Assembly (NCBI RefSeq): GCF_022539315.1
Contig: NC_066316.1
Span: 27,281,245-27,345,244, forward strand
Length of the DNA stretch: 64,000 nt
Reading direction: 5' to 3'
DNA from: Serinus canaria
Taxonomy: Eukaryota > Chordata > Aves > Passeriformes > Fringillidae
The notes under the pieces are model-generated. The model was not told the origin of the DNA and made no database searches. It saw only the letters and a list, made by a program, of their open reading frames with translations. The first letter of the stretch is position 1. Every line of letters begins with the position of its first letter. This document shows, one piece after another, positions 46,701-60,105 of this stretch. The translations under genes and the position numbers were made by a program.

Positions 46701-49700
46701 TCACAAAATTTGAGTTCTGGCCAATTTCTGTCCCAGTCACAATGTGATAAATTTCTAGGGTTAAACTTTATTTTTTTAACTGTTTTACTGAATGCAAATC
46801 AAGGCAGAGTGAGAGGCCCTTCTAAATGTGAAGTCTTAGAATATTTTCAAAAAAAAGAAAAAATTACATGCATTTATTATGCAGAAAAAAAAAATCAAAT
46901 AAACTCTGAAAAATCAAACTAGAACCCCAAGTTTAGAAGTAGTGATTGTGGTGAGGGGATGAGAAAATAGGTCTCCCATGCACTGCAGCAGTAGAGGAAC
47001 ATCTTCACAAACATTTGAATTACAATGGGAGCAACATCAAGTTGACACATAGAAGCTGTGATCCCCAAATGAAATATGAGTCACAGCAAAAGCATTGGAT
47101 AAATAATTCTTTCTTTTCACAAATAAAAGAGTTCAGCCCAGAAAGCAGTGATAAAAAAGAAGGTAATTTTCCAGTATTAGAGAAAGTCAGCAGAAGATGC
47201 AATTTATTGAGGGAGATTTTTTTGAGTAAAGCATTTTTCACACTTTTCTTAAAGTACCTTTCTTTTGTGCATACTTCTTCCTTGCACCATCTTCCATTTT
47301 CTTCATTCAAGTCCTTAAGTCGTTGCTGCAGTAATCCCTAAAAATGCTTTTACCAATTATTAACAAAGCAACAGTATTTTCATAGCCTCAAACTAGCCAA
47401 AGAAATGAGCAGCTTGCCAGGGCAACAATAGAGATGAATCCCAGAAGGCCTTAGCAAAAGGAAGGGAAAGCACAGTCAGACTAAGTAAGAAGGATGAGCT
47501 CTGCAAATCTCTCTTCTCATCACACTTTAAATGTTCATTTCTTTTAGACTACTCCTAGATGTTTTTTGGTCTTAGGGTCACTGTCTGTGAGTTCCTTCTG
47601 ACCTGCTGTATGACCTGGTTTGGTGAACACCTCGGGACCACCATCACTTTAATCATCTTAGCCCAGGCAAATTCCAGAACAGAGGTAATACCTACATGTG
47701 AACACTTTCAAGATCTGGCCTTTGCTTATGGTATCAAATTGTTATATACAATTGAAAGGGAAGCCTCTTAAAAGGTGGCTCTGGAACAGATTCTCAGATG
47801 ATAAACAAAATCTTATTTTCATTTCACTCATGACCAATGTGCTAGTAACTATTTGCTGATTTTTCTCTTTGCATGGGGATAGTTTTTTTAATTGGACTTT
47901 AAATACTGACTCATAAAGGTCCCTACTAAAAGGCTTATCCTTGACATACTTTCAACAAAAGAAATAAAATGAGAATTTTCTAACCAGCTGCTATGTGAAT
48001 ATCCAGAATTTAAAATGCCCAGCAGTGGCAGTGATAGAAGTAATGTGTGCAGCGGGTTTTCAAAGAAAAATTAAGATTTTAAAGTTTACAAATGTAATCT
48101 TTGGGATTAAAATTTAGATTTTTTTATCATCCATGTTAGTAAAAATGGAGAAAAGAAAATAAAAGCTTGGTGATTCATAAAATTATAAAACCCCTTTGGC
48201 TTTTAGAAGCAGGGCCTTTTAAAAAAGAATTATTTTTTTCCATTAAAAATTCTTTATAAGTCTGATATGGCAGACTCGTGAGGTTTAATAGGCCATTTTA
48301 GCAAGAGGATCCCTCCTTAAGTAAAAATGATTTCTCAAGAAGTGGTGATATGGTGCTTTAAGAAAAGAGGAAAGCAGCCAGGCACTGGCTGCATCCTTCG
48401 TATTAGGAATGTCTGATTTTCCCAGCCTTAGCAAGTGCATGTTAAAATCTTACAGCTCAGGTCTGCAGGGCATATTTCGTGTACTGCAGGAGACAGTGGG
48501 GGGAGAAGATCCTGAAGATGTTCACAGCTGAGAAAACAGCAAGCATTTTCCATGTGAACAGCAGAGTAGCATAACAAGGTGTGCAGAGCTGAAAAAGTGC
48601 TCAGTTATTTTATGAGCAGTGTGTGATATAGCTGCTCTCCCAATAGTTTCTGTGTTGAAGAAATCTGGGTACAGCAGATGAGCAGCAGATCACATCTAGA
48701 GTTAGGGTTGTCAGTAATCATTCTTGGATCAGTGATAGAGCCTTGGAATTCCAAACAGCATCTGTTTCCTAAAGATTTTTGGTATCCTGTATATGACACA
48801 GGCTTCCCTCCAGAAAAAACCCATGATCTGGTGCATTCTTACATGGTTTTGAGGAAGGTCTTCTAATCTCTCTTCCACTTTGATTTTATTCAAGGAACAA
48901 GGCAGACTATAATGTTGTAGCTTTAACACCATATTTAATACATTTGCATATGGGTTCATGATGAAACTAATTTTGATGACATGCTTGCATGACTTTTACC
49001 TTTTGAAATTTGACTTTCTCGATGGCCTCTGGTATTACTGGAGTGCTGATTCTGTTGAGAGAAATGTCATGGCCCAGAGAGTAATTATCCAGCATAGTGA
49101 GACAGAGGCATTAATGACACTAAGCCTTTCAAAGTGAATCAGTCCTCCAAACTATGAAGCTGATTTAAAAGTCAGAACATTTTACCACATATCATTCTGT
49201 GAGGAGGGACTTGGCCTTCTTATTTCTGAGTTCTTAGGATTTATGGTTTTCCACCTTTCTCTGTAGTTCTAAAAGCAGTTACTTTACTTTTTTTCCTTTT
49301 CTTCTTTTTATTTTTTTTTAAAGATGAAAGTGGAGAGTTTCACAGAACACTGGAAATTTAAATCTTTGGATTTAATTTAATTTAATTCATTCAATTGTGG
49401 CCAGCATTGGGATCCTACCTTCTCTCCAACTTAATAAAGACCCAAAAAGGGCAAAACCATCTGGTTTTTATGTTAGGTTTTCACTTTCTGGAAGAAATCC
49501 TGGAATAAATGTCATTCTGATCTTCAGCTCTAGCTCAGCTTCCCCTGCAGTAAATGAAACAGCTCCTGCTGATTTCAGTGAGAGATGGGGCAGGCTCTCA
49601 CAAGCTGTGCTCTTTAGTCATTTCTCTGCATTCAGAAAACAGTTCAGTACTTTGTGACAGTTCCAAACCCATTTTAAATATGGGGAACATTTTTAAAGAA

Positions 49701-52672
49701 CAACTTTAATGTCAAATCAAACCAGCCACACAAAAGTGCCTCAAACAACTTCCTTTTAGCTCAATAAGAACTTTCCACTGACTTCACTGGGCATTGAATC
49801 AAGACAGAAAAATCAAAGCCATACATTTAAAATCTGAATATAATTAAATACAACTGATAGCCTTAAAAATATGTTCTAGGCAATAAGCTTCATTCATTGC
49901 CAACCCAAAATTCAGAGGCCACGTGCACAGTAATACAAAAAAACTAGGCAGAGTGCATCTAAGTGTGTGTGTGAGTTGCTTTTATGCTGATAGCATGAGT
50001 GAGTAGATTCAACTATAGCAGCAAACCAAATTATCCAATGTATTTTTTAGGTATATAATGTGTAAAACAGACTAGATGCATCTTTTGTCCAGGTTATTGC
50101 TGCAAGTAATATTTTTCCAGAAGTCCTCTGGAAATAGCTTTGGATGCAGTCTGTATCAACACATTTAATCAAAAAATTCCTCAAAGCAGGACTTGTTTGT
50201 TGTCAGTAATAGATGTATTAAATCAGGGCCTGCAAAACTCTACCCAAATGACATTTATTAAGACTGGATTTTGTTCATGACAGTGCATAGGACTACATTT
50301 GGCAAGCAGTTCAGGTAAAATGTAGTCATTGTGCTCTGGAAATTTGTCTGCTTTTTCCTACTGTCACTAAGATATGCCCACAGCTTTCCCCATCTCAGCC
50401 CTGACATGCTTTTGTGTTTCTGGTGTCCTTCCTTTTGAACAGCCACTGCTGACAATAGCAATACCCTAGGGTACCAGAGAAGGTTCAGTAACCCCTGTCC
50501 ACAAAAAAAAGAGAGAAAACAGAAACTGCTGCCACCATAATCTGAGACTTCTGAGTGTGGTTGTAGGCGCAAGCATTGCTACTGTCATTTTGCTAAAGTA
50601 CTTGTCTAAGTACCAATAAAATGTCTACATGTGACCAAAGAAGATTAATATGCCATCAGTAATTCTGGGGGATTCATTGTAAAAACAATGAATTATGTTT
50701 CAGTTTTGAGTCTCTAGCTTTTCTCACATTTCACTTTCTTCAAAGCTTTGTGTTGGACCAGGCTGTGTCTGCTGAACCTTTGTTGTTCTGTGGGAGAGCT
50801 GTGAGTTTCAGTTAGGGTCTGAAACTGTTAATGAAAGTTTTGCAATGACTCAATAAAGCTCTAACTGCGATTCATCAAACCTGTACTGAAAATTCTTTCC
50901 AGAGGCATGTGTCCCAGACTGAGAATGCATTGTGCTATGCTCTCACATGCTGTATTGATAGGCTTTGAGATGTGATTAATTCTCTCAGCAGAATTCTGGA
51001 GTCTTTTAACTTGAATGACTTTCAAAGTGATAAGATGCAGCTGAGCTTTTAATCTTACAGTAGTTATTCATGCATTAATATACATCTCAGTGTATTCTTG
51101 GTTATTTCTTCCTGAAATTTATCCTCCAGATTACTATTCCCCCTTCCTTCTTGCCTAGCCATATCTTACACTCAGAATATAATGTTTTTCATTACTCATA
51201 TTCCAGGCAAAATGCCATTCATCCTAATAGAGTGAAACAGAGTCTATTTCCCTCATATTCATTGTTCAGATCATTTTCTGTACTTTCAAATAAATCTTAC
51301 TGTTCTTCTAGCTATCTTCTAGCTGAGGACCTCATCACACTTTGGAGTTTCATGGCTTAGACCTTGTGACTTCACTGTGAAGCGTGGAAATACTAAGACT
51401 TGGGTTTTTCAGTTGAAAAATTCAGATATGAATAGCATATAAAATTTTTAATGGCTATAAACTGGTAAATGGACAGTGATCTGGTTAAGTATTTCTTTAT
51501 TCCTTAGCTTCTTAGCCTGAGCTTAACTCCTAATATTAGGTGCATAAACAGAGTTTCTTAGGTGAACATGTGTGTAAAACTCACATTTGTGGAAGAGAAA
51601 GCTCTGGCATGGTATCACATAAGCAGTTTAAGTTGGGAAGCAAAGTTAGGAAAGACAGTTCTGACACCCAGGGCCATTTTAATGATCTGTAATAGTACTG
51701 TATTGTAGGTTGGGAACACTGATGTGGTCTGTATCACAAGCTGACTTTATTTCTGTAAGCTGCTTGCCAACTGTAGACAATGAACATTCTTTTCACAGCA
51801 TGCTCATAGATGTACTCACCAGTTCATCCCTCTTGAGCCTGAACATCAATCTGAGAGCAGTAGCTGTTTATCTCAGCCATTCCTGATAGCTTTTGAAGAA
51901 GTATGATGGCTCTATTTCTAATCTCATACTAGGAGTCATGTAGTTAACCTGTGAATTATGTACAATTCAGGTATATCTAGTGGATCTGTTGCTATTTTTT
52001 TCTCTTCTCACCTCTCACCTCCAATTAAAAAGGAGAAATAAACCCCATTTATTTGATGTTTTCCTTACTGCTGGGAAAGTTTTGCTTATTGAGCATTGCA
52101 GCTCATTTATCTGCAGTATCATTTAGTTTGAAGACTTCTGGCTTTGGGCTTGAGTTGATTGCTGTGTAGGTGGATTTGCAAGGACACCTAGAAATTGAAG
52201 TTAGCCTTTTGAAGCTATCCACCCTTTGACAGATGACTTACAGTGACAATGGCAGGAAACAAGACTCTGGCTGTGAAGGAGTGCTTAAGGGCAGGACTGC
52301 TCATCATCTGGGCAACAAGGCTGCATTTGGCCCATGCACTGGCATGTTCCAGCTTGTGCTCATCCCCCAGTCATGAATTGTAGTCCTGTGTCAGTGGGGC
52401 TCACCTGTGTACTCAGGGCTTCCCTGGATTTTGGGGGATGGTGTTGCAGCAATCAGTTGCACAGACAGGCATGAGGTGAAACTTGTGGTAGTCAGTTCTC
52501 AGAACTGTGTTTTTAAACAAAGTCCTTATTTCTTACATGAGATCCCTAGTGGATGGATAACAGATTCATCTGTCACTGGGCCTCTCTTTTTAAAATATAT
52601 TTAACTTAACTTTGCAAAATGTAAATGAGTCAAAATGAGATTGAAATGACCTCCCCCTAACTTAGCTGATCT

Positions 52673-52687
52673 ACACACACACACACA
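52673..52687. repeat. (AC)7 microsatellite
   Basis: This is an uninterrupted acacacacacacaca run. Confidence 0.9.
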
Positions 52688-53174
52688 TGCATTCTAAATG
52701 ACACAGTGCACCCAGTGGTCATGTGAAGTGAACTAATCTGCAGAGAAACTGCACAGGGGGTCAGAGACTTACATAAGTTTCATAAGCAAAGCAAACCAAA
52801 TTCCTGAAATATTTCACTGCAAACTGTTTTCCAATTTTTAAGGGCAACTCTGAGTCTACTCTAAACCTTCTTAGTGTCTCCACACTGAAATTAGTGGAGA
52901 TCAATCACACAAATGTCAAATAGGCCCCTTCACTTTTGATTTATAAGTACATTTATGGATAGCATTAGTGCTTTTAGCTGCAGAACCAGAGCACAGGCTG
53001 AATGTTCAGCAGTCAATCCACTTTACTCATTGCCAGATCCTTTCCAATGTCACATTTTCATATGAGAGCTCACCTGGCCTTCACCAGTTCTCTGAATATG
53101 AGGGTTATGCTTTCATCCTTGATGTAAAACTTTGTTTGATTATGTCTTCTGTGTCCAGTTGACCATGCCACTCA

Positions 53175-53219
53175 GAATTATCTGAGTCTTGGGCACTTTC
53201 CCTAAGACTCAGATAATTC
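53175..53219. repeat. 16-bp perfect inverted repeat with 13-nt loop
   Basis: The arms gaattatctgagtctt (53175-53190) and aagactcagataattc (53204-53219) are exact reverse complements. With one bulged base the pairing would extend by three more (ggg/ccc). Confidence 0.92.
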
Positions 53220-54741
53220 CACACTTCTTGCATATCCTTGGCAGACAGACATTCCTCTTCCCCAGAGCTCTGACTGAGTACAAACGGGAAAATCTGGACT
53301 GGGAAGATTGAATAGTGTCAATAACTTGAAACAATAGAGTATTAGAAAAGAAATGCTAATGAGGTATCAAATATTCCTTTTTTTTTTTTTACTATCAGTA
53401 TCGTAATCTCACAGATCACAGTTTCATACAAACTGCCTCAAGATACTGGCTTGAAAAATGGCTACAGATTTTTCCCCAAATATTGCTGTAAAGGAGTATG
53501 CAGAGGATATGCATTTCTGATTTAAAGTTGGGGTGATTTATTTCTCCTTCCCAATAGTTTGGTTGTATAGTGAGACCAGTAAGAGTATTGAATGAGCAAA
53601 TATAAAATTTTCCATCTAAGAAAATACTAGGTCCATTCTGATAGCATCCCTGTATTGAAACTTTGTGTCTGAGTTGCTGTTCTCTCTGGGGACTCCAACA
53701 CTAATTTAGCTGTGACTTGGGTTACGTGGGTTAGTATCCTCTTGTACAGAATTTTTTTCCCTGTCACTTCCTTGGTAATGAGACATTCTAAGAATAGATT
53801 TTGAACTAATTCAGAACTACAGAACGACCAAACAACACCAGTATTGCCAGTAAATTAATTTCGTTGCTTTTCCTTATATGTGAACCCTTGGCACCATCTA
53901 GTGTTTGAAAATGCAGACCAGCCCTCAACCACTGAGCACAGAACATCACTACAAAGAGCTTTCAGCCAAAACAAAAGCTGATGGTGCTCAGAACCATCAC
54001 CTAATTAATTTCACAGAACTGCGTTTTTTCCAGTTACCAAATACAAATATAGATAAGGATACAGAAAGACTTTCTAAGCTTAGGATTCCCCTTGTCTCTC
54101 CCATGACATTACACTGGTGCTAGTAGATCAAGTCATTGTCAGAGAAGGACCTCCGTGTGCCCACTAGTGGCAAAGGTACAGTACTCTTCATGGAGGTAAG
54201 TATGATATTAGATAAATCTGCAAACACAGCCAGGATAGAGAAAATTATCTTCTGCTTCTGCTCTAGATTAGAGCTGTTCTGCAGCTTCTGACCCAACCAT
54301 AAGAGCAGCCCTTTGCATTCCACATTTAGCTGCTAATTATTCCTCTTTCTAGGGATTGATGTTTACCTTCTGGTTCTTGCATGAAGCTTGCCAGAGCCAA
54401 AAATAAATATAAATGTATGTATTAGTACTTGTGGCACCCTGCAAAAATCTGCCAGCAAAACCTTTCTGTCAACGGTTTGCATTTCATGAGTTTGCTACCA
54501 AAGTATTTGTTTTAGTAAGATGAGTAAAGCATGTATTGTTTTAGCACAGAATTCTATGGCTGCTAACAAAGCTGAGACGCCACAGTCTCTGATTTCTGGC
54601 ACCTCAGGGCCATTACTTGCAGCAGCTGAGTGAAGAGATCTGTGTGAAATATACAGTGTGGCTAGCCAAGTGTGAAAGGGAAAAATTGCTGTGACAGCAA
54701 ACTGCACTTCCTTCTACGTGCTGTGAGAAATGTGGGCAGGC

Positions 54742-54764
54742 AAAAAAAAAAAAAAAAAAAAAAA
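54742..54764. repeat. Poly(A) tract of 23 bases
   Basis: This is an uninterrupted A run with no recognisable processed transcript or element immediately upstream, so it is treated as a homopolymer microsatellite. Confidence 0.9.
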
Positions 54765-57158
54765 GACATCTCTTTGTCAGTTTATGCCAGGCCAATGAAA
54801 GCTGGGGAGAGGAGATACAATTTTTAACTGATAGCTTTGTCTTGTTCTTGCAACTCCATGAATGTGACCCAGCTGGTGGTTATTGAGGTATTGCCAGGAA
54901 TGGCTGGGAAAATACAATCTGCTATAGATAACTAGAGCTAGAGGCAGAGGATGTGTGGAAGACAGAAAACAGAGAGGATATTCAGCTTTTAAACGAAATT
55001 TTATGGATTCTCATACATGTAGTGAATTTTGTTATGCATGGAACAGATTATGAGTGCTTTTCTGGAAAAGTAATCAGCTTGACTAGAGAGTCATTAAGGA
55101 AATAATTGTGATTGCCTTTACATGGCTGTCAAATAATTTGACAGGTGGCCTAAGGCTGACCTAGTCACTCCTCACTGATCAGTGGAGAGGGGCAGCACAT
55201 TCAGGAGATGATTCATACCTCATCTCTAAGACATTTTTTTTGTATTGTGGTGAATCCAGGACTTGAAAGGTAGTTCTTTTTTTCCCAGATTACTGATAAA
55301 ACCAAGAGGGGCTTACACATGACACCAGTTAAGATGTTAGGTGGGATGAACCCTCTAATAATTTGGAGGTGGAAGCAAGGTGAAAAGAAGCTCCCTGAAG
55401 AAAAGCACACCATAAGGGGTGTGAACTCCCTCCTCTGGGCTTTCTTCAGCACGCAGAGGCTGAAAAGAACAGGAATGACAGTATTGAGACCCATGACCTT
55501 AAAGTATGTCAGCTGACCTGCATGTGCTTGACATCTCTTCTCCCCTGCCCTCTACTCCATTTACTTTTGTTGCAGTCCATTTTTATTGTATTAAATGATC
55601 TGATGAATGCAAGGATCTACTCCTAAAACCATGAGCAGGAACAAGCCTTTTTTGGGGACTGATTGCACCTAGGTCCCTGTGCAAACTCTTTGACAGTGTT
55701 ATCCTTGAACTGTGTCTAGTTGGGTTGTGGCTGGTGGATACAGGCCCTGAGGGCCTCTTCCCTCCCAGCTGTCACAACATGATGTGATCTATCCCGTGAT
55801 CCACTCTCATCTGTCCCTCAGAGTCAGCTCAAGACCCTTGAGCAGGGCTCACCACAGCCCTCTCTGCAATGAAGCACCCTGGGTTACGTGGGTCACAAGC
55901 TGAACACGAGTCACTGACGTGGCAGGATTGCAAAACCAGCAATGTTCTGGGAAGTTTTAATAACAGGACCACACATAAGCCAAAGAAGATAATTTTTGGG
56001 GTCTGTTTGGCACTGTGATTTTCCTTCCACATCTGGAATAGAGAGTCACATTTTGGGCACTGCGTTTTTAAAAGAATGAAAAACTAGAGAGAGCGGAGAG
56101 AAAAGTTGACAGGCAATTCAGAAACCTGAGCTGTGAGAAAGGATAGAAGGAATTTAGGCTGAAAAAAAAAGAGGAAGCTGAGGAAAGGGAAATTATAGGA
56201 ATCTGCTGAATATATTTTCAGTTTTCATGAAACTGATTCAACTGGCTTTGTACTACTGCAGGTACAAAGTTAAGAAATAATTACCTCAGTTTGTAACCAG
56301 ATTTGGATTAGCAATTAGAAAAACTGTCAGGTTAGAAGGGCAATGAAGTAAGCATGAGGGAATGCTGCTTGTGATTACTGCAGAATCACCTAAACTGGCA
56401 GCTGTTAATAAATAAGCATCTGTCAGGAACAGTGTGATTGACATTATTCTGTGCTGATGCTGGAGCATGGAGTAAATGATACCAGAAAACCCCTTCCAGC
56501 TATAGACCTCTAGTCTTGTTAATGCTGTTAAACTTCAGGAAAACCTGTATTTACTTTGCTCAGATGGAGTGACAGCTATACATGACCTTTCCCATCAATT
56601 TAACAGTAGGCCTACCCTTTTTTTCCCCTGTAGAGCTGGCATGCCTTGGCTGCCTCTGGATGTGCAAATTGCAGTGGTGGCAGGAAGCCCCTTGTGCCTA
56701 ACTATGAACCTGTCTTGGACAATGACCGTGCTGCCTTTGTCCATCCATTCCTCACTTCTGTCCCAGATCACTGCACTCACTCTCATCACAACAAAGGTAA
56801 TCTGAGCTAATTCAGAAGTGTGCACTCATACTCTGTTGTGTGTGATACACAGATCATGGCATGGGGTTTAGCCACTGTATTGCTTTGTCTCAGTAAAGAG
56901 ACAGTAAGAACCAAATGCCGTTAACCTATTTAAATGTTTGTGCCACATGTATTTTTAAAGTACAGACCAAAATAGAATGTAAGGTCCTGTGAAAGATACA
57001 TTCCTCACTGAGCTATGTGTGCCATGTAGGAAGCACGGGGGCAAGGAGTTTATACTTTATTGTAAAGTGCTTAAGAAGTTCACTAGCTGCCCAGAAACCT
57101 GAAAGTCAAAAATTAGCTTTTTCTGTCTGATGCAGAAACAGAAAAGAGGGGCAGGGGG

Positions 57159-57190
57159 GAAAGTTACTAATGTTGAAAGTTACTAATGTT
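57159..57190. repeat. 16-bp perfect tandem doublet
   Basis: The unit gaaagttactaatgtt occurs twice without change (57159-57174, 57175-57190). Confidence 0.93.
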
Positions 57191-58199
57191 GTAGATTAGC
57201 AAGAGGAAGATGCAACAGAGCCTTAAGAATGGAACATTTCATATGTTCCAATTTATTTGCTTAACACAGCTCTTGGCTAGAGAGACCATGCCTCCAGCAC
57301 AGAATGTATATGTCAGAACTCAGTATTGAAAAGGATTTCATACCTCACCTCCTGAGGTGTTTATAATTGTCAGTCATCCTGCAGATTTTACTGCTGATAG
57401 GAAAAAGAGAACAGTTTATTGTCTTACTGTGTCTTGAAGGTTTTATGTGCCTAGACTCATTAAACAATGACCTTGAAGATAAGAGCTGAACAAAGGAGGA
57501 TAACATAGCAGTTCTAGCAGTTTTGTTGTATGGTATTTGAAACAGTAAGCTCTAATATTTAATAAACCAAATAAACAGACTTCCAAGTGGCAGGAGAGAT
57601 AAGTAATGGAATAGCTAGAAGTACATCTGGTAGGATAGTTTCTTTCCTTTCTGTCATCTGTAAGGAATGTTCCCAAGACAATAAATTTAGGATTCAACAG
57701 GAAAAATAGTAATTGTTTTCCACTCCTGTCATCAGGAAACTGAAGATAGAGCAAAGTACTTAACGCCTTTTATCACAACCACAGATGTCTGTAGCATTCC
57801 CCACACCCTCATACCTCCAGACTGTTTGCTTAGTGTTTGCATTCAGGGAATGTAACTCTTTAGGATAGGTAGATGGACTGTACAGGCAATCTGAATGTTC
57901 ATGAGTGTAAAATAATATTCTAGAACTATTACCTAGGGTTGACTGTAGCTGCATGTTACATTTCATTGACCACTCAACAAGATTACAGCTGGCAAAAAAT
58001 TAGGACTGAGAGGGATGTATTCAAAGTTCAGGAGTAACTTTCCAGCTATAATAGTTCAGATTCTAGCAAATTCCATCAAATATTTCAAGGAAAGAGGAAC
58101 TCCTTCCTGAAGCACACACTGTGGAAACACTGAGGTTCAGTTGCCTAACCAGAAGCATCTGTTGTCTTCTTACACACATACTCATTTCATTAAGGTTAG

Positions 58200-58760
58200 G
58201 GTCATTACCCTGCACTTCATTCCATTCCATTAAAAAAAAAAAAAACTTCTAAGAATTTTCCTCTTTTTTCTATTTTCATTGCATTGCATTGCATTGCATT
58301 GCATTCCATTCCATTCCATTCCATTGCATTCCATTCCATTCCATTGCATTCCATTCCCTCTCCTGTCTTTTCATTTCACTTCATTCCTTCTTTTCTCATC
58401 TCATTTCCTTTCATGAAATTAAGAATTTTCATGAAAAAATACATGAAATTTTGAGATTTTCATGATTATAATTTCATAAAGGTTTGGGTCATTTCACTAA
58501 ACTTCCATCCATACCATTGTGTTTAATTGTTTTCATTTCAGATTCTTTCTTTTTTTTCAGTTTCATTTAATTACATTCTATTTCCTTTCCTCTCTTTTTA
58601 TTTCATTTAATAATTTCTCATTTAATTTCCTTTTATGTAAATTCTTTATTTGTATGAAATCAAATGATATCTCAAGATTTCCGTTAGTACAGTTTCATTA
58701 TGTTTCTGTTCATTTCACTGCACTTCAGGTAATTCCTTCAATTTAATTGTTTTAACTTCA
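58200..58760. repeat. Degraded pentanucleotide array with a (CATTG/CATTC)n core
   Basis: The core at about 58276-58357 is a run of pentamers: five or so cattg units, then cattc units interrupted by cattg in a semi-regular way. On both sides the sequence stays strongly T/C-rich on the + strand and full of tcatt, ttcat and cattcc words, consistent with an older, decayed, larger array. A 13-base poly(A) run at about 58231 interrupts it. Open frames through it are composition effects. Confidence 0.88.
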
Positions 58761-59944
58761 TTCCAGAACTTTCTTTTTTTCACACTAACCTTTAAACAAG
58801 GCTGGGTCTGCAGCTGAGATGCCCAGCCCCATGCATGGCCCTTATCTGAAAAGTGTGAAGGCAGCATTGTTATTTAAAAAAAGTCAAATCAGTAAGGAGA
58901 GACAAGGTAAATAATTATCTTAACAATGAGCTTTATTTTGAAAAAATACAGTGCTCTGAGAAACAATTTCATATGATGTCATTCTAAATCCTAAAACCAC
59001 ATTACAACACTGTAAAGCTGACTGGCATTTAACTGTAATGGATCTGTAACACTAAGATGAATTTATTTGAAGAAACATTAGAAATGCCAGGACAATTAAT
59101 GTAGTTACAATGGTCTCTACTCTCTTGCTAAGCCCATGGTCCTCCCTGCTGACTTTTTCTCCAAAATAAATGTTAGCAATAATAGAGGCTAATATCACCT
59201 TACAAAGCTGTAAGATCATATATCATCAGAAAGGGGAATTCTTTTCCAATGAAAATAGAAAAAGATTTTCACATTCTCAAATGTCTTAGCTTTTGGCATG
59301 TGGAGTAAAACCAACTCTTTTTGAAAAATAAAACATTATTTTATGGAAAACTTAAACTCCTTCAGAGCCTAGAAGCTATAACAAGATACTTTCTTTAAAT
59401 CATTGCAAGTCTTAAAACAATAATGCAACTCATATGTTTTCTAAGCCAAATTGAATTAGTTTTCATAAATATCTCAACAAAAGCAATAAGTTTTTCTAGG
59501 AAGCAAACATATAATAGGAGAACCCACAACTTATTTCAGAGTCTCTCCACTGTAGATGAGAGCAGTCAATAAGAGTTGAAAAATGTGTTGTGACAGAATG
59601 AGTGGCACATGGGAATCCTGCAGCCAGTGTCAGTGCTGTTACAGTGCTGTGCCTGTTCTGCTCTGTCAGGAGCAGAAGGTAATTACTACATGAAATAATA
59701 AAAGTTGTCAGATGTGTTCAAATTATAGATGAATTCAATGGAAAACTTTTACCTTAAAAAATAGAAAGCAAAGTTTGAAGATCTTGGGAAATAATTTGAA
59801 GATCCTTTAAGCCTCTCTAATTCTGCTTTTTGTGCACATGAACACATTTACTGTTCCTCCTGTGCAGCAGGACTCCTCAAGAACATGGGCTTTTTCTGTA
59901 TGTCCCTTCATCACTTCATTTATTCAGCCCTGCAGCCAGAAAGA

Positions 59945-60105
59945 GTCATTGCAGATCATCTTGTCTTATTCTGGCACGGTAGGGGCAGCTGGATTTCACT
60001 AATCAAGCCCACCACTTCCAGTAGAAAGATACCCAGCCTGGCTTTTGAAATGACAAATGCCTAGGGATCCACAGGCCAGCCTTCTTCAGTTGCCCTGAAA
60101 TCCTC
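59945..60105 (-). mobile_element. Possible ancient CR1-like remnant
   Basis: The words 'gcagatcatcttgtcttatt', 'cccagcctggcttttgaaat' and 'tagggatccacaggccagcc' follow the order of the reverse-complemented CR1 3' region, but identity is low and gaps are needed. This is an identification by feel. Confidence 0.3.

Larger units (their letters stand above)
42601..58199. other. Intergenic region, second part
   Basis: No coding exon or RNA gene was recognised. Apart from the listed repeats (inverted repeats at 43.6 and 53.2 kb, an AC run, a poly(A) run and a 16-bp doublet) this is unique AT-rich DNA. The open frames are short (about 110 codons or less), lack motifs and often begin without ATG. Sequence around 44990-45180 has a word composition reminiscent of conserved non-coding elements; see findings. 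Confidence 0.7.

Noticed and set aside
54742..54764. Poly(A) run as the tail of a processed pseudogene
   Set aside because: The sequence upstream of it on either strand does not resemble a spliced mRNA, and no target duplication is evident.
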